NCBI GenBank assembly: GCA_964583615.1
Contig: CAZOWM010000068.1
Location: 1-12,103 of the forward strand
DNA from: CAZOWM01 sp964583615
GTDB taxonomy: Bacteria; Spirochaetota; B62-G9; DRHN01
Reading direction: 5' to 3'
Length of the DNA stretch: 12,103 bases
Part shown: positions 1-7,061 of the stretch, in pieces
Position numbering within the stretch: position 1 is the stretch's first letter
Layout of the letters: each line of letters begins with the position of its first letter
The notes under the pieces: model-generated
Told to the model about the DNA's origin: nothing
What the model saw: the letters and a program-made list of their open reading frames with translations, nothing else
Database searches by the model: none
Translations under genes and position numbers: made by a program

Positions 1-2970
1 GGGGTGCCCTTCGTAAATCTTCTGCACGACATCTGCCCAGATACCGTGCTCCCACAGATAGGCGGCGGTGCCCTTGGTTGCGGTGATGTTCAACCCCAGC
101 TTTACGAGCTTTCGTGCGACCGGGAGAATTGTGGGCTTGTCGTAGTCGTTCACACTGATGAACACGGTTCCTTTCTCCGGAAGGGGTGTATCCGCTCCGA
201 GCTGCGCCTTGTAGAAAGCCTCTCCAAATGATGCGCCTGTACCCATGACCTCGCCTGTGGAGCGCATTTCCGGACCGAGGAGCGGATCCACACCGGGAAA
301 CCGTTTGAAGGGAAGCACAGACTCCTTTACGGAAACATAATTTGTTTCGAGATCCTCCTCCATGCCGAGCTCCTTCAGCGTTTTCCCCATGATAACTGCG
401 GTTGCGATCCGTGCAAGATGAGATCCGGTGGCTTTCGATACAAAGGGAACTGTTCTCGAAGCTCGTGGATTCACCTCGAGTATGTACACGTTTTCATTCT
501 TCACTGCATACTGTATATTTATGAGTCCAACGACCTGAAGTGCCTTTGCAATGAGCCGTGTCTGATGTTTCATCTCATCTATCCACTCAGGCTTTGATTT
601 TACGGGGGGGATCGCGCATGCAGAATCCCCCGAATGTATTCCCGCTCCTTCGATATGCTGCATTACCCCGCCAATCATCACTGTCGTGCCGTCTGACACT
701 GCATCGATATCGTATTCAAAGGCATCCTCGAGAAATTCATCAATGAGCATCGGGCTCGTTTCGGAAATACAGGCTTGTTTCGAAAGATAATCCTGAAGCC
801 GGCCGCTTTCATAAAAAATCGCCATCTTCCTTCCGCCGAGGATATATGAAGGCCTGACCAGTATCGGGTACCCGATCTGTTCGGCGATTGCCAGTGCCTC
901 AGGAACACTTTTTGCCGTCCCGTTTCTCGGTTGCCGGAGTTTGAGGCTTTCGATCAGTGAGGAAAACGCTTCTCTCGACTCCGCCCTGTCGATGGATTGG
1001 GTGGATGTACCCAGAATTTTCGCACCCCGCTTTTCCAGGCTCCGCGCGATGTTCAGAGGTGTCTGGCCTCCAAACTGTACAATCGTTCCGATCGGCTGCT
1101 CCTTATCGATGATGTTCATCACATCTTCAAAACAGACGGGCTCGAAGTAGAGTCTGTCGGATGTGTCATAGTCGGTGCTCACCGTCTCGGGATTGCTGTT
1201 GACCATGATTGTTTCATACCCGAGATCACGGAGTTCAAAGGAAGCCTGCACACAGCAGTAGTCGAATTCGATCCCCTGCCCGATTCTGTTCGGTCCGCTT
1301 CCGAGAATGAGCACTTTTTGCTTATCGGTGTCGATTTTCTCATCCTCCGAGTCGTAGCTCGAGTAAAAATAAGGGGTAAACGCTTCGAACTCGGCTGCAC
1401 ACGTATCGACCATTTTATATGTCGGAAAAAGCGAAAGCTTCGAGCGCACGTCCCTCACTTCATACTCCGACATTCCCTTGAGATGGGCCACGAATTCATC
1501 GGAGAACCCCATCACTTTTGCTTTTTTGAGTGTTTCACGATCGAGCGTGGTTTTCTCAAGGGCGCATATGAAATCGGATGCCTTTTTGAACATCCGTATA
1601 AACCAGGGATCGATTTTCGTTCGTTCTGAAACCTCCTGCTGTCCCACGCCTCTTTTCAACACCTCAAATATGTAAGGAATGCGGTCGGGCGAGTTCACCG
1701 ATATAATACCAAGTATCTTTTCGGTATCCATCACGGAAGCGACCTCGTACCATTTCCATGAGTGCTCGAGCGCGCGAAGTCCCTTGAACACGGCCTCGAG
1801 AAATGTCCTGCCCAGAGCCATCACCTCGCCAACCGACTTCATCTGGATGGAGAGCTCCTTCGGTGTGCCGGGGAACTTTTCAAACGTAAACCGCGGAAGC
1901 TTTACCGCAACATAGTCGATAACCGGTTCGAAGGATGCGGGAGTTTTTTTCGTGATATCGTTCGGTATCTCGTCGAGTGTGTACCCGACGGCGAGCTTTG
2001 CCGCAATCTTCGCTATGGGAAATCCTGTGGCCTTGGATGCGAGTGCTGAGCTCCTTGACACTCTCGGATTCATCTCAATTGCAACAATACGCCCCGTATC
2101 CGGGCTCATCGCAAACTGCACGTTCGAGCCCCCGGTCTCCACTCCAATCTTCCTGAGGATCGCGATCGACGCATCCCGCATATACTGGTTTTCTCTGTCC
2201 GACAGCGTCATGGCGGGCGTCACCGTGACGCTGTCTCCTGTATGAATGCCCATGGGATCGATGTTTTCAATACAGCAGATGATGACGGCATTGTCCTTTT
2301 TATCCCTCATTACCTCGTATTCGAACTCTTTCCATCCGAACACCGATTCCTCTATAAGCACCTGGTGAATGGGGCTGCTCTCGAGGCCCTTTGTCACGGA
2401 CAGTTTGAACTCCTCTTGTGTGCATGCGATGCTCCCCCCCTGACCGCCCAGAGTGAAGCTCGGTCTGATGATCACCGGCAGTCCGATCCGTTCGAGTATC
2501 AAGCGCGCCTCATCCATTGTATGGGCAAGGTCGCTCTTCGGAGTGTCAAGCCCGATCTCCTCCATTGCCTTCTTGAACAGTTCTCTCTGCTCCGCCTTTT
2601 TTATCACCTCGATATCGGCACCGATGCACTCGACACCGAAATGCTCGAGCACGCCGATGTCAAAGAGCTCTCGGGTCAAATTGAGGGCTGTCTGCCCGCC
2701 AAGCGTCGGGAGCAATGCATCCGGCCTCTCCCGCGCAATTATCTGCCCCACCGCATCGGCCGAAAGCGGTTCTATGTAGGTTCTATCTGCCATCTTGGGG
2801 TCTGTCATGACGGTTGCCGGATTGCTGTTCACCAGGATCACGGAGAAGCCCTCCTCCTTGAGCGCTTTTACTGCCTGTGTTCCTGAATAATCGAACTCGC
2901 ACGCCTGGCCGATGATTATGGGGCCGGACCCGATTACGAGTATTTTTTTAATATCCTGTCTTCGCGGCAT
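1..2970 (-). CDS. carB: Carbamoyl-phosphate synthase large subunit (3' end cut by the window)
   Basis: Makes carbamoyl phosphate from bicarbonate, ammonia passed on from CarA, and two ATP, for pyrimidine and arginine synthesis in the cytoplasm. The frame is open for 990 codons without a stop to base 1. It starts MPRRQDIKKILVIGSGPIII, as CarB proteins do. The first synthetase half carries GQACEFDYSG, the ATP-grasp loop SFTLGGQGGSIA and the metal/ATP segment EMNPRVSRSSALASKATG. The second half begins near residue 553 with LILGSGPNRIGQGIEFDY and repeats the fold, including EVNPRASRTVPFVSKATG. The MGS-like allosteric domain begins near residue 930 (GTVFISVNDYDK). Family members have about 1,070 residues, so roughly 80 C-terminal residues lie outside. 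No frameshift was found on reading every codon. It lies 81 bases downstream of carA in the same direction, so the two are probably one operon. The start has no clear ribosome-binding site, but the family alignment fixes it. Confidence 0.97.
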   Translation of the reverse strand, partial: MPRRQDIKKILVIGSGPIIIGQACEFDYSGTQAVKALKEEGFSVILVNSNPATVMTDPKMADRTYIEPLSADAVGQIIARERPDALLPTLGGQTALNLTRELFDIGVLEHFGVECIGADIEVIKKAEQRELFKKAMEEIGLDTPKSDLAHTMDEARLILERIGLPVIIRPSFTLGGQGGSIACTQEEFKLSVTKGLESSPIHQVLIEESVFGWKEFEYEVMRDKKDNAVIICCIENIDPMGIHTGDSVTVTPAMTLSDRENQYMRDASIAILRKIGVETGGSNVQFAMSPDTGRIVAIEMNPRVSRSSALASKATGFPIAKIAAKLAVGYTLDEIPNDITKKTPASFEPVIDYVAVKLPRFTFEKFPGTPKELSIQMKSVGEVMALGRTFLEAVFKGLRALEHSWKWYEVASVMDTEKILGIISVNSPDRIPYIFEVLKRGVGQQEVSERTKIDPWFIRMFKKASDFICALEKTTLDRETLKKAKVMGFSDEFVAHLKGMSEYEVRDVRSKLSLFPTYKMVDTCAAEFEAFTPYFYSSYDSEDEKIDTDKQKVLILGSGPNRIGQGIEFDYCCVQASFELRDLGYETIMVNSNPETVSTDYDTSDRLYFEPVCFEDVMNIIDKEQPIGTIVQFGGQTPLNIARSLEKRGAKILGTSTQSIDRAESREAFSSLIESLKLRQPRNGTAKSVPEALAIAEQIGYPILVRPSYILGGRKMAIFYESGRLQDYLSKQACISETSPMLIDEFLEDAFEYDIDAVSDGTTVMIGGVMQHIEGAGIHSGDSACAIPPVKSKPEWIDEMKHQTRLIAKALQVVGLINIQYAVKNENVYILEVNPRASRTVPFVSKATGSHLARIATAVIMGKTLKELGMEEDLETNYVSVKESVLPFKRFPGVDPLLGPEMRSTGEVMGTGASFGEAFYKAQLGADTPLPEKGTVFISVNDYDKPTILPVARKLVKLGLNITATKGTAAYLWEHGIWADVVQKIYEGHP

Positions 2971-3051
2971 CCTATACGACCCGTCAACGTATTACATTTT
3001 ATTTATACCCGGAAAATGCGGCGCATGTTGCTTCCAGAGAGAACCCCGCTT
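2971..3051 (-). other. carA-carB spacer with a possible hairpin and AT-rich box
   Basis: This gap is longer than is usual between two subunit genes. Read on the minus strand it can form an interrupted hairpin (3009-3037): CTGGAA pairs with TTCCGG, with one G-U, and inside it ATGC pairs with GCAT around a three-base loop, with unpaired bases on one side. Just downstream (3000-3007) is TATAAATA, which resembles a bacterial -10 box, but no TTGACA-like -35 lies at the right distance. It could be a processing site, an internal promoter for carB, or nothing. There is no T run, so it does not look like an intrinsic terminator. Confidence 0.25.
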
Positions 3052-4221
3052 TCATCCTCGATGCAGTTCCACCATGCGGAGAAACTCATCGAAGAGAGAG
3101 AGTGTATCGTGCGGTCCCGGACCTGCTTCGGGATGAAACTGCACGGAAAATAGGGGAAGCGTTGTGTGTCTCATACCTTCAAGGGTATAATCATTGAGAT
3201 TTATGTGTGTGAGCTCGATCTCGCTTTCGTCCAGGGTATCCGTATCAACAGCAAACCCGTGGTTCTGGGTGGTGATGTAGACCTTTTTTGACTTCTCCTC
3301 CCTTACCGGGTGATTTCCTCCATGATGGCCGAACTTCAGTTTGAAGGTCTTCGCCCCGAGGGCCTGGCCGATGAGCTGGTGACCGAGGCAGATTCCAAAA
3401 ATCGGCACTGCCCCGAGGAGCTTCTGAACCAGTTCAACAACCGATGTGAGCGCAGCAGGGTCTCCCGGACCGTTTGAAATGAGTATTCCATCCGGATCTG
3501 ATTCGAGTATTTCCTTCTTCGAAATGGAGGAAGGAAAAACTTCCACCCTGCAGCCCCTTCTGGCCAGTTCTCTGAGAGAACTGATCTTCACTCCGCAGTC
3601 GAGTACAGAAATACGGAAACGGCTGCCTTCACTGTACAGATATGGTTTATCTGCTGTGACCTCTTTCACGAGATCTCTTCCCACAATGTCAAGCGATCCC
3701 TTTACCATCTTCAGGAATGTGTCTCTGTCGAGGGTACGGGTGCTGATCCCTGCTTTCATCGCTCCTTTGTCTCTTATATGCTTCGTGAGCTCGCGGGTAT
3801 CCACTCCCTCGACTCCGAGCACTCCACGGCTGTACAGATGATAAGAGAGGCTTGATACGATAGAGCTGTGAAAAAACCGCACATCCGCATTCGATCCTTT
3901 CTGAGCATAACGGGGAAAATCCTGTTCGTTCACTGCGCGTGAAACTGCACGCTCATCGAGAGGCTCGCCGGCGTACTCCTTTACCACAAACCCTTCAGTG
4001 TGTATTCTGAGGGATTCGTCTTCATCACTCCGTATCCCGTAGTTCCCGATCATCGTGGCAGTCATCATGACGATCTGGCCCCGGTACGAAGGATCGGTAA
4101 TGATCTCCTGGTACCCGGTCAGTCCGGTATTGAAGACCAGCTCGCCGAAAGTTTCACCTTCACCGGTAAAGCTTTCGCACTCACAGGACCATCCATCCTC
4201 TAGCATGAGAAGTGCTTTCAT
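3052..4221 (-). CDS. carA: Carbamoyl-phosphate synthase small (glutaminase) subunit
   Basis: Hydrolyses glutamine and delivers ammonia to CarB through the intersubunit tunnel. The N-terminal CPSase domain starts MKALLMLEDG and holds ELVFNTGLTGYQEIITDPSY. The class I glutamine amidotransferase domain follows from about residue 204. Its nucleophile is Cys278 in GICLGHQ, with His363 and Glu365 in QFHPE; GHHGGNHPV and TTQNHGFAVD are also present, so it should be active. With this ATG it has 389 residues, slightly long for the family. The excess lies between residues 80 and 137, where about 29 residues more than in E. coli CarA separate EGFVV from GVEGVDTR, and the usual SNWR/SNFR stretch is not recognisable. 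An in-frame TTG at 4233 would add four residues; ATG at 4221 matches the usual protein start better. Neither start has a clear ribosome-binding site. It is transcribed away from the glycan genes and precedes carB. Confidence 0.96.
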   Translation of the reverse strand: MKALLMLEDGWSCECESFTGEGETFGELVFNTGLTGYQEIITDPSYRGQIVMMTATMIGNYGIRSDEDESLRIHTEGFVVKEYAGEPLDERAVSRAVNEQDFPRYAQKGSNADVRFFHSSIVSSLSYHLYSRGVLGVEGVDTRELTKHIRDKGAMKAGISTRTLDRDTFLKMVKGSLDIVGRDLVKEVTADKPYLYSEGSRFRISVLDCGVKISSLRELARRGCRVEVFPSSISKKEILESDPDGILISNGPGDPAALTSVVELVQKLLGAVPIFGICLGHQLIGQALGAKTFKLKFGHHGGNHPVREEKSKKVYITTQNHGFAVDTDTLDESEIELTHINLNDYTLEGMRHTTLPLFSVQFHPEAGPGPHDTLSLFDEFLRMVELHRG

Positions 4222-4361
4222 TGTATTAAACAAGAGGGGTTAGTATTTTACCATTTTCGATGGCGGAGTACAGACACACCATCGCAGTTGATTTGTTAGG
4301 GAAATTATTATCCAGGGGGATAAAAGTCAATCGGAAAGTGAATTGAGAAAAATGATAGAAA
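4222..4361. promoter_or_regulatory. Divergent intergenic region between carA and the methyltransferase gene
   Basis: Promoters for both directions should lie here. A perfect 6-base inverted repeat, CGATGG (4258-4263) and CCATCG (4279-4284), has centres 21 bases apart, about two helical turns, as in many dimeric repressor sites. It is short enough to arise by chance. On the minus strand TAAAAT near 4245-4250 could be a carA -10 box, but the sequence 17 bases upstream (CTGTAC) is a poor -35. No convincing -35/-10 pair is visible for the plus-strand genes, and no PyrR-type or riboswitch leader is recognisable. Confidence 0.3.
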
Positions 4362-5006
4362 ATGCACTCTGTATTGAGTATACTTATCGAAAATCAGAAG
4401 ATTTCTGATATGGGTGATAAACGCAGCCTCCTCTACAATCTTCTCAATTATCCGGTCCTGTTCAACACTCTCAGAAGCATTCTCGACGGGGGGCAGGTTG
4501 CCTACCTGAGAAAGCTCCTCGAATCCCAAGAAGTCAGGAGTGTGCTCGATCTTGGATGCGGCTGCGGGTTTTTCAGCGGTATCACGAAGGGAAGGTACTT
4601 GGGTGTAGACTACAATCCTCATTTCATCGCATACAGCAGAAGAAGGTTCGGCACCGAGTGCACACGGTTTAAAAAAGGTGATGTGACGACGTTCAGACCT
4701 GAAAAATGTTACGACACATCAATCATAATCAACTCGATACACCATTTCTCAGACGAAGAAACGGTGAACATCCTGAAAAACATGCGTGAAGCGACAGACC
4801 GCATCGTGGTGATTCACGATCTCATACCGTTGAAAAACATCGTTTCCAGGTTCTTTTACAGAATAGACCGGGGAAGCTTCATAAGGACGCTCGAACAACA
4901 AAAAAAACTCATAGCCGCCGCGGGTCTGAAAATCTCGGAAGTATACTTCTTCAGACGCTTTCCCTGGATCTATTCGCACACAACGATTCTCTGCACTCCC
5001 TTATAA
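4362..5006 (+). CDS. Class I SAM-dependent methyltransferase
   Basis: Predicted to transfer a methyl group from S-adenosylmethionine; the acceptor cannot be read from the sequence. The Rossmann-type motifs are in order: motif I VLDLGCGCG at residues 61-69, the acidic ribose-binding end of strand 2 in GVDYNP (81-86), GDV (106-108), and the motif IV-like strand IIINSIHHF (121-129), followed by VVIHDLIP. The 214-residue length fits a single-domain enzyme. No transmembrane segment is obvious. An in-frame ATG at 4410 (MGDKRSLLYN) would shorten it to 198 residues and is an equally plausible start; neither has a good ribosome-binding site. It ends 15 bases before the GT-C glycosyltransferase gene in the same direction, so the two are probably co-transcribed. 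That context suggests a sugar, a lipid-linked sugar or a lipid carrier as substrate, but this is inference. Confidence 0.82.
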   Translation: MHSVLSILIENQKISDMGDKRSLLYNLLNYPVLFNTLRSILDGGQVAYLRKLLESQEVRSVLDLGCGCGFFSGITKGRYLGVDYNPHFIAYSRRRFGTECTRFKKGDVTTFRPEKCYDTSIIINSIHHFSDEETVNILKNMREATDRIVVIHDLIPLKNIVSRFFYRIDRGSFIRTLEQQKKLIAAAGLKISEVYFFRRFPWIYSHTTILCTPL

Positions 5007-5021
5007 GACGGCGGGGCAAAT

Positions 5022-6650
5022 ATGAACAACGCGATCGCAGGAAACATTGAAAAAAAAATTGAAAGTCACTCACTGCTCTTTTTCTCGGTGATGTGTGTGC
5101 TCATTGCAACTATTTCGCTTACAGGGCTCAACGGTTCACTTCAGAACCTGGACGAGTGTCTCTACGCAAACATCGCACGGGAAACAATGGAGAACAGAAG
5201 CATTATTCCGATAAAAGAGGGGCAGTACTACGTGCACAAGTCGCCCCTCATGTTTTGGACCGCGGTCCTTTCCTTCAGGGTATTCGGAGTAAATGACTTT
5301 GCGGCAAAATTCCCGAGTGCGGTCGCAAACGTAATCACAGCACTGATGCTCCTTTTCATATCGAGAAAGCTTTTTCGGTCCTTTATAGCAGGAGCAGTCA
5401 CGGTTTTCATATACCTCACCTCGATACAGGTATACGGTTCCTCACATCAGCTGGCAACGGACTCTCTAATGGTCATGACCCTGATTGCGGGCCTCTACTT
5501 CATACTGAAGGGGATCGATGAGCGCAGGCTTTGGATACTCGTTGCTGCGGGTTTCAATGCGATGGCATTTCTCACCAAGTCGGTCATGGGTCTGATAATT
5601 CCTGCAACGCTTTTTCTCTACATAATCGTACAAAGGAGATGGGACCTCTTCCTATTTCTCATATTCCATGTGCTGATAAGCCTCGCAGTGGCATTGCCCT
5701 ATTTTATCCTTGTGTACACCAAAGCACCTGAACTGTTCATGCAAACATTTGTGCATGCGAACCTGCTCGGACGCATCCGCAGGACCGATGGGGCGATTCT
5801 GAAACATGCCGTTGTTATACTCTTTGCAGGCGCCCAGTACGTCGTTTTGGTGCTTGTGTTTCTTTTGCCTTTCTCTGCTGGGGTGATACCGCTTTTTTCC
5901 CACAGGTGGAAAGAGGGGAAAAATACACGTCTTCTCTGGGGAGAGCAGTCAAAACTGTTTTCTCTCTATTTTCTCGTCGTGCTCGCAGGGTTTGCGGTTT
6001 CCAGCGCAAACGGGGTCTGGCCGCATTACACCCTCCCCATGATGCCCGCAGCGTCGCTTTTTGCAGGCGCATCGCTGAGCAGGGTGCAAAACAAAAAATT
6101 ATTCCTGGGATTCACCGCAACCGGAATGCTCGTGGTCATTTTCCTCATGGTCCTCTTTTTCATGGAAAAAGCTAGATACCCGACCTATAAAGACTTTATC
6201 ATCGGTTTGAGCACGGTCTGTGCGATATTCGCTGCGGCCGGATTGCTTCTTTACAGAAAAAACGCACGGCCAGTGTTCGGAACCGTCTTTCAGTCAGGTC
6301 TCTATTTTTTCCTTTTCACCATCCTGACCGCGGTGAGCGTTCCACTGGATTTCAACGCCGACATCAAGAGTTTCGCACAGGTTGTGTACGAGAAACAGTC
6401 TCCTATGGTCATCATCAACACGAAAGAGGTAAATGAGGGAAGCGGTAAAGCTCGTCCGGTATACTGGTATATGCGCATGGATGCAAAAGAGTACAGAACG
6501 CTCGAGAGGTTTCTAAAAGATGCGGATACAGTGCAGGCCGGAACATACCTCCTGTATTACAAAAATTATGAGAGCAGCCTGAAAAACCTGTACCCCGCTT
6601 TCGAAGTACTGCAAAGAGGAAAGATATGGAGTATCGGGTTGGTGAACTGA
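5022..6650 (+). CDS. ArnT/PMT-like integral membrane glycosyltransferase (GT-C fold)
   Basis: Likely moves a sugar from a polyprenyl-phosphate carrier to an acceptor on the outer face of the cytoplasmic membrane. The GT39/GT83 hallmarks are present: a first membrane helix (about 18-36), then an acidic pair in the first periplasmic loop in NLDECLYANIARE (Asp44-Glu45), where ArnT has DE followed by YA.IARE. Next come VHKSPLMFW (71-79, ArnT-type HKPPL), AKFPSA (95-100), AFLTKSVMG (182-190) and PHYTLPMMPA (334-343). About ten or more hydrophobic helices extend to about residue 440. A soluble domain of about 100 residues follows (YWYMR near 481), as in ArnT-like enzymes. The 542-residue length is normal for the family. 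The sugar and acceptor are unknown; aminoarabinose transfer to lipid A should not be assumed, since no other arn gene is visible. It follows the methyltransferase by 15 bases and converges with the GtrA-like gene 12 bases beyond. Confidence 0.87.
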   Translation: MNNAIAGNIEKKIESHSLLFFSVMCVLIATISLTGLNGSLQNLDECLYANIARETMENRSIIPIKEGQYYVHKSPLMFWTAVLSFRVFGVNDFAAKFPSAVANVITALMLLFISRKLFRSFIAGAVTVFIYLTSIQVYGSSHQLATDSLMVMTLIAGLYFILKGIDERRLWILVAAGFNAMAFLTKSVMGLIIPATLFLYIIVQRRWDLFLFLIFHVLISLAVALPYFILVYTKAPELFMQTFVHANLLGRIRRTDGAILKHAVVILFAGAQYVVLVLVFLLPFSAGVIPLFSHRWKEGKNTRLLWGEQSKLFSLYFLVVLAGFAVSSANGVWPHYTLPMMPAASLFAGASLSRVQNKKLFLGFTATGMLVVIFLMVLFFMEKARYPTYKDFIIGLSTVCAIFAAAGLLLYRKNARPVFGTVFQSGLYFFLFTILTAVSVPLDFNADIKSFAQVVYEKQSPMVIINTKEVNEGSGKARPVYWYMRMDAKEYRTLERFLKDADTVQAGTYLLYYKNYESSLKNLYPAFEVLQRGKIWSIGLVN

Positions 6651-6662
6651 AATGATTCACTT

Positions 6663-7061
6663 TCAGCGGAAGGTGAGAAGCTTGTTTCCGAAGAAATTGC
6701 TCGACGTGTAGAAGAATATTCCCACGAGCTGGGCGAGATTCGGGTCGAGGTGCAGTATTTCGACGCTCGCAATCACGCTCGCAAGGTTGAGGGAGTAGGA
6801 TACCCCGAACATGAGAAGAAAAAGGATGATTTCCTTTTTCGGATCCTTTCTTGATTGAAACGTCCACTTCCTGTTCAGGATAAAGCTGTTTATCAGCCCC
6901 AGAGTGTATCCCAGAACATTTGAGAGGCGGTAGTTTATATGAAGCAGGTTGTATGCAGCATAGGTTGTACCGAGACCGATGATGCCGTTGAGAACACCCA
7001 CCAGGGCAAAACGGGAACCCTGCACGAGGGTGGAATTATTCAGAAGTCTTTTTCTCTTCAT
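6663..7061 (-). CDS. GtrA-like membrane protein (putative polyprenyl-phosphate-sugar flippase)
   Basis: A 132-residue protein with four predicted membrane helices (about 16-38, 44-63, 78-100 and 109-127) and a basic N-terminus. It shows the two GtrA family signatures, NSFILNRKWTF (58-68) and NFFGNKLLTF (122-131), which occur at equivalent places in the two halves. GtrA proteins are thought to help move undecaprenyl-phosphate-linked sugars across the cytoplasmic membrane. Its first 26 bases overlap the end of the upstream GtrB-like gene in another frame, suggesting translational coupling and a shared pathway. The ATG sits directly after GGCGGAG, too close for a normal Shine-Dalgarno spacing, which fits re-initiation by ribosomes finishing the upstream gene. 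It is the last gene of the minus-strand unit; its stop lies 12 bases from the stop of the convergent GT-C gene. Confidence 0.92.
   Translation of the reverse strand: MKRKRLLNNSTLVQGSRFALVGVLNGIIGLGTTYAAYNLLHINYRLSNVLGYTLGLINSFILNRKWTFQSRKDPKKEIILFLLMFGVSYSLNLASVIASVEILHLDPNLAQLVGIFFYTSSNFFGNKLLTFR

Noticed and set aside
678..1400. Minus-strand open frames inside carB (678-908 and 1179-1400)
   Set aside because: They are in a different frame from carB, whose own frame gives conserved CarB sequence here; they are not evidence of a frameshift.
997..1629. Long open frame on the plus strand opposite carB, and similar ones at 2242-2886 and 1762-2049
   Set aside because: They mirror the codon bias of carB on the opposite strand, have no recognisable domain, and carB reads cleanly through all of them.
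2431..2445. Run of C residues in carB as a possible slippage or frameshift site
   Set aside because: The frame continues through it with the conserved ATP-grasp loop GGQGG, so nothing needs explaining.
2999..3010. TATAAATA as an archaeal promoter, and hence an archaeal origin for the window
   Set aside because: The CarA glutaminase motifs are of the bacterial type and Shine-Dalgarno sites occur; one AT-rich box is not enough. An archaeon with a transferred car operon is not strictly excluded.
4308..4622. Minus-strand open frame of 104 residues opposite the methyltransferase gene
   Set aside because: It lies across the conserved SAM-binding motif on the other strand and its own sequence shows no domain.
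6415..6867. Minus-strand open frame spanning the end of the GT-C gene and the GtrA-like gene
   Set aside because: It conflicts with two recognised genes and shows no motif; it is a shadow frame.
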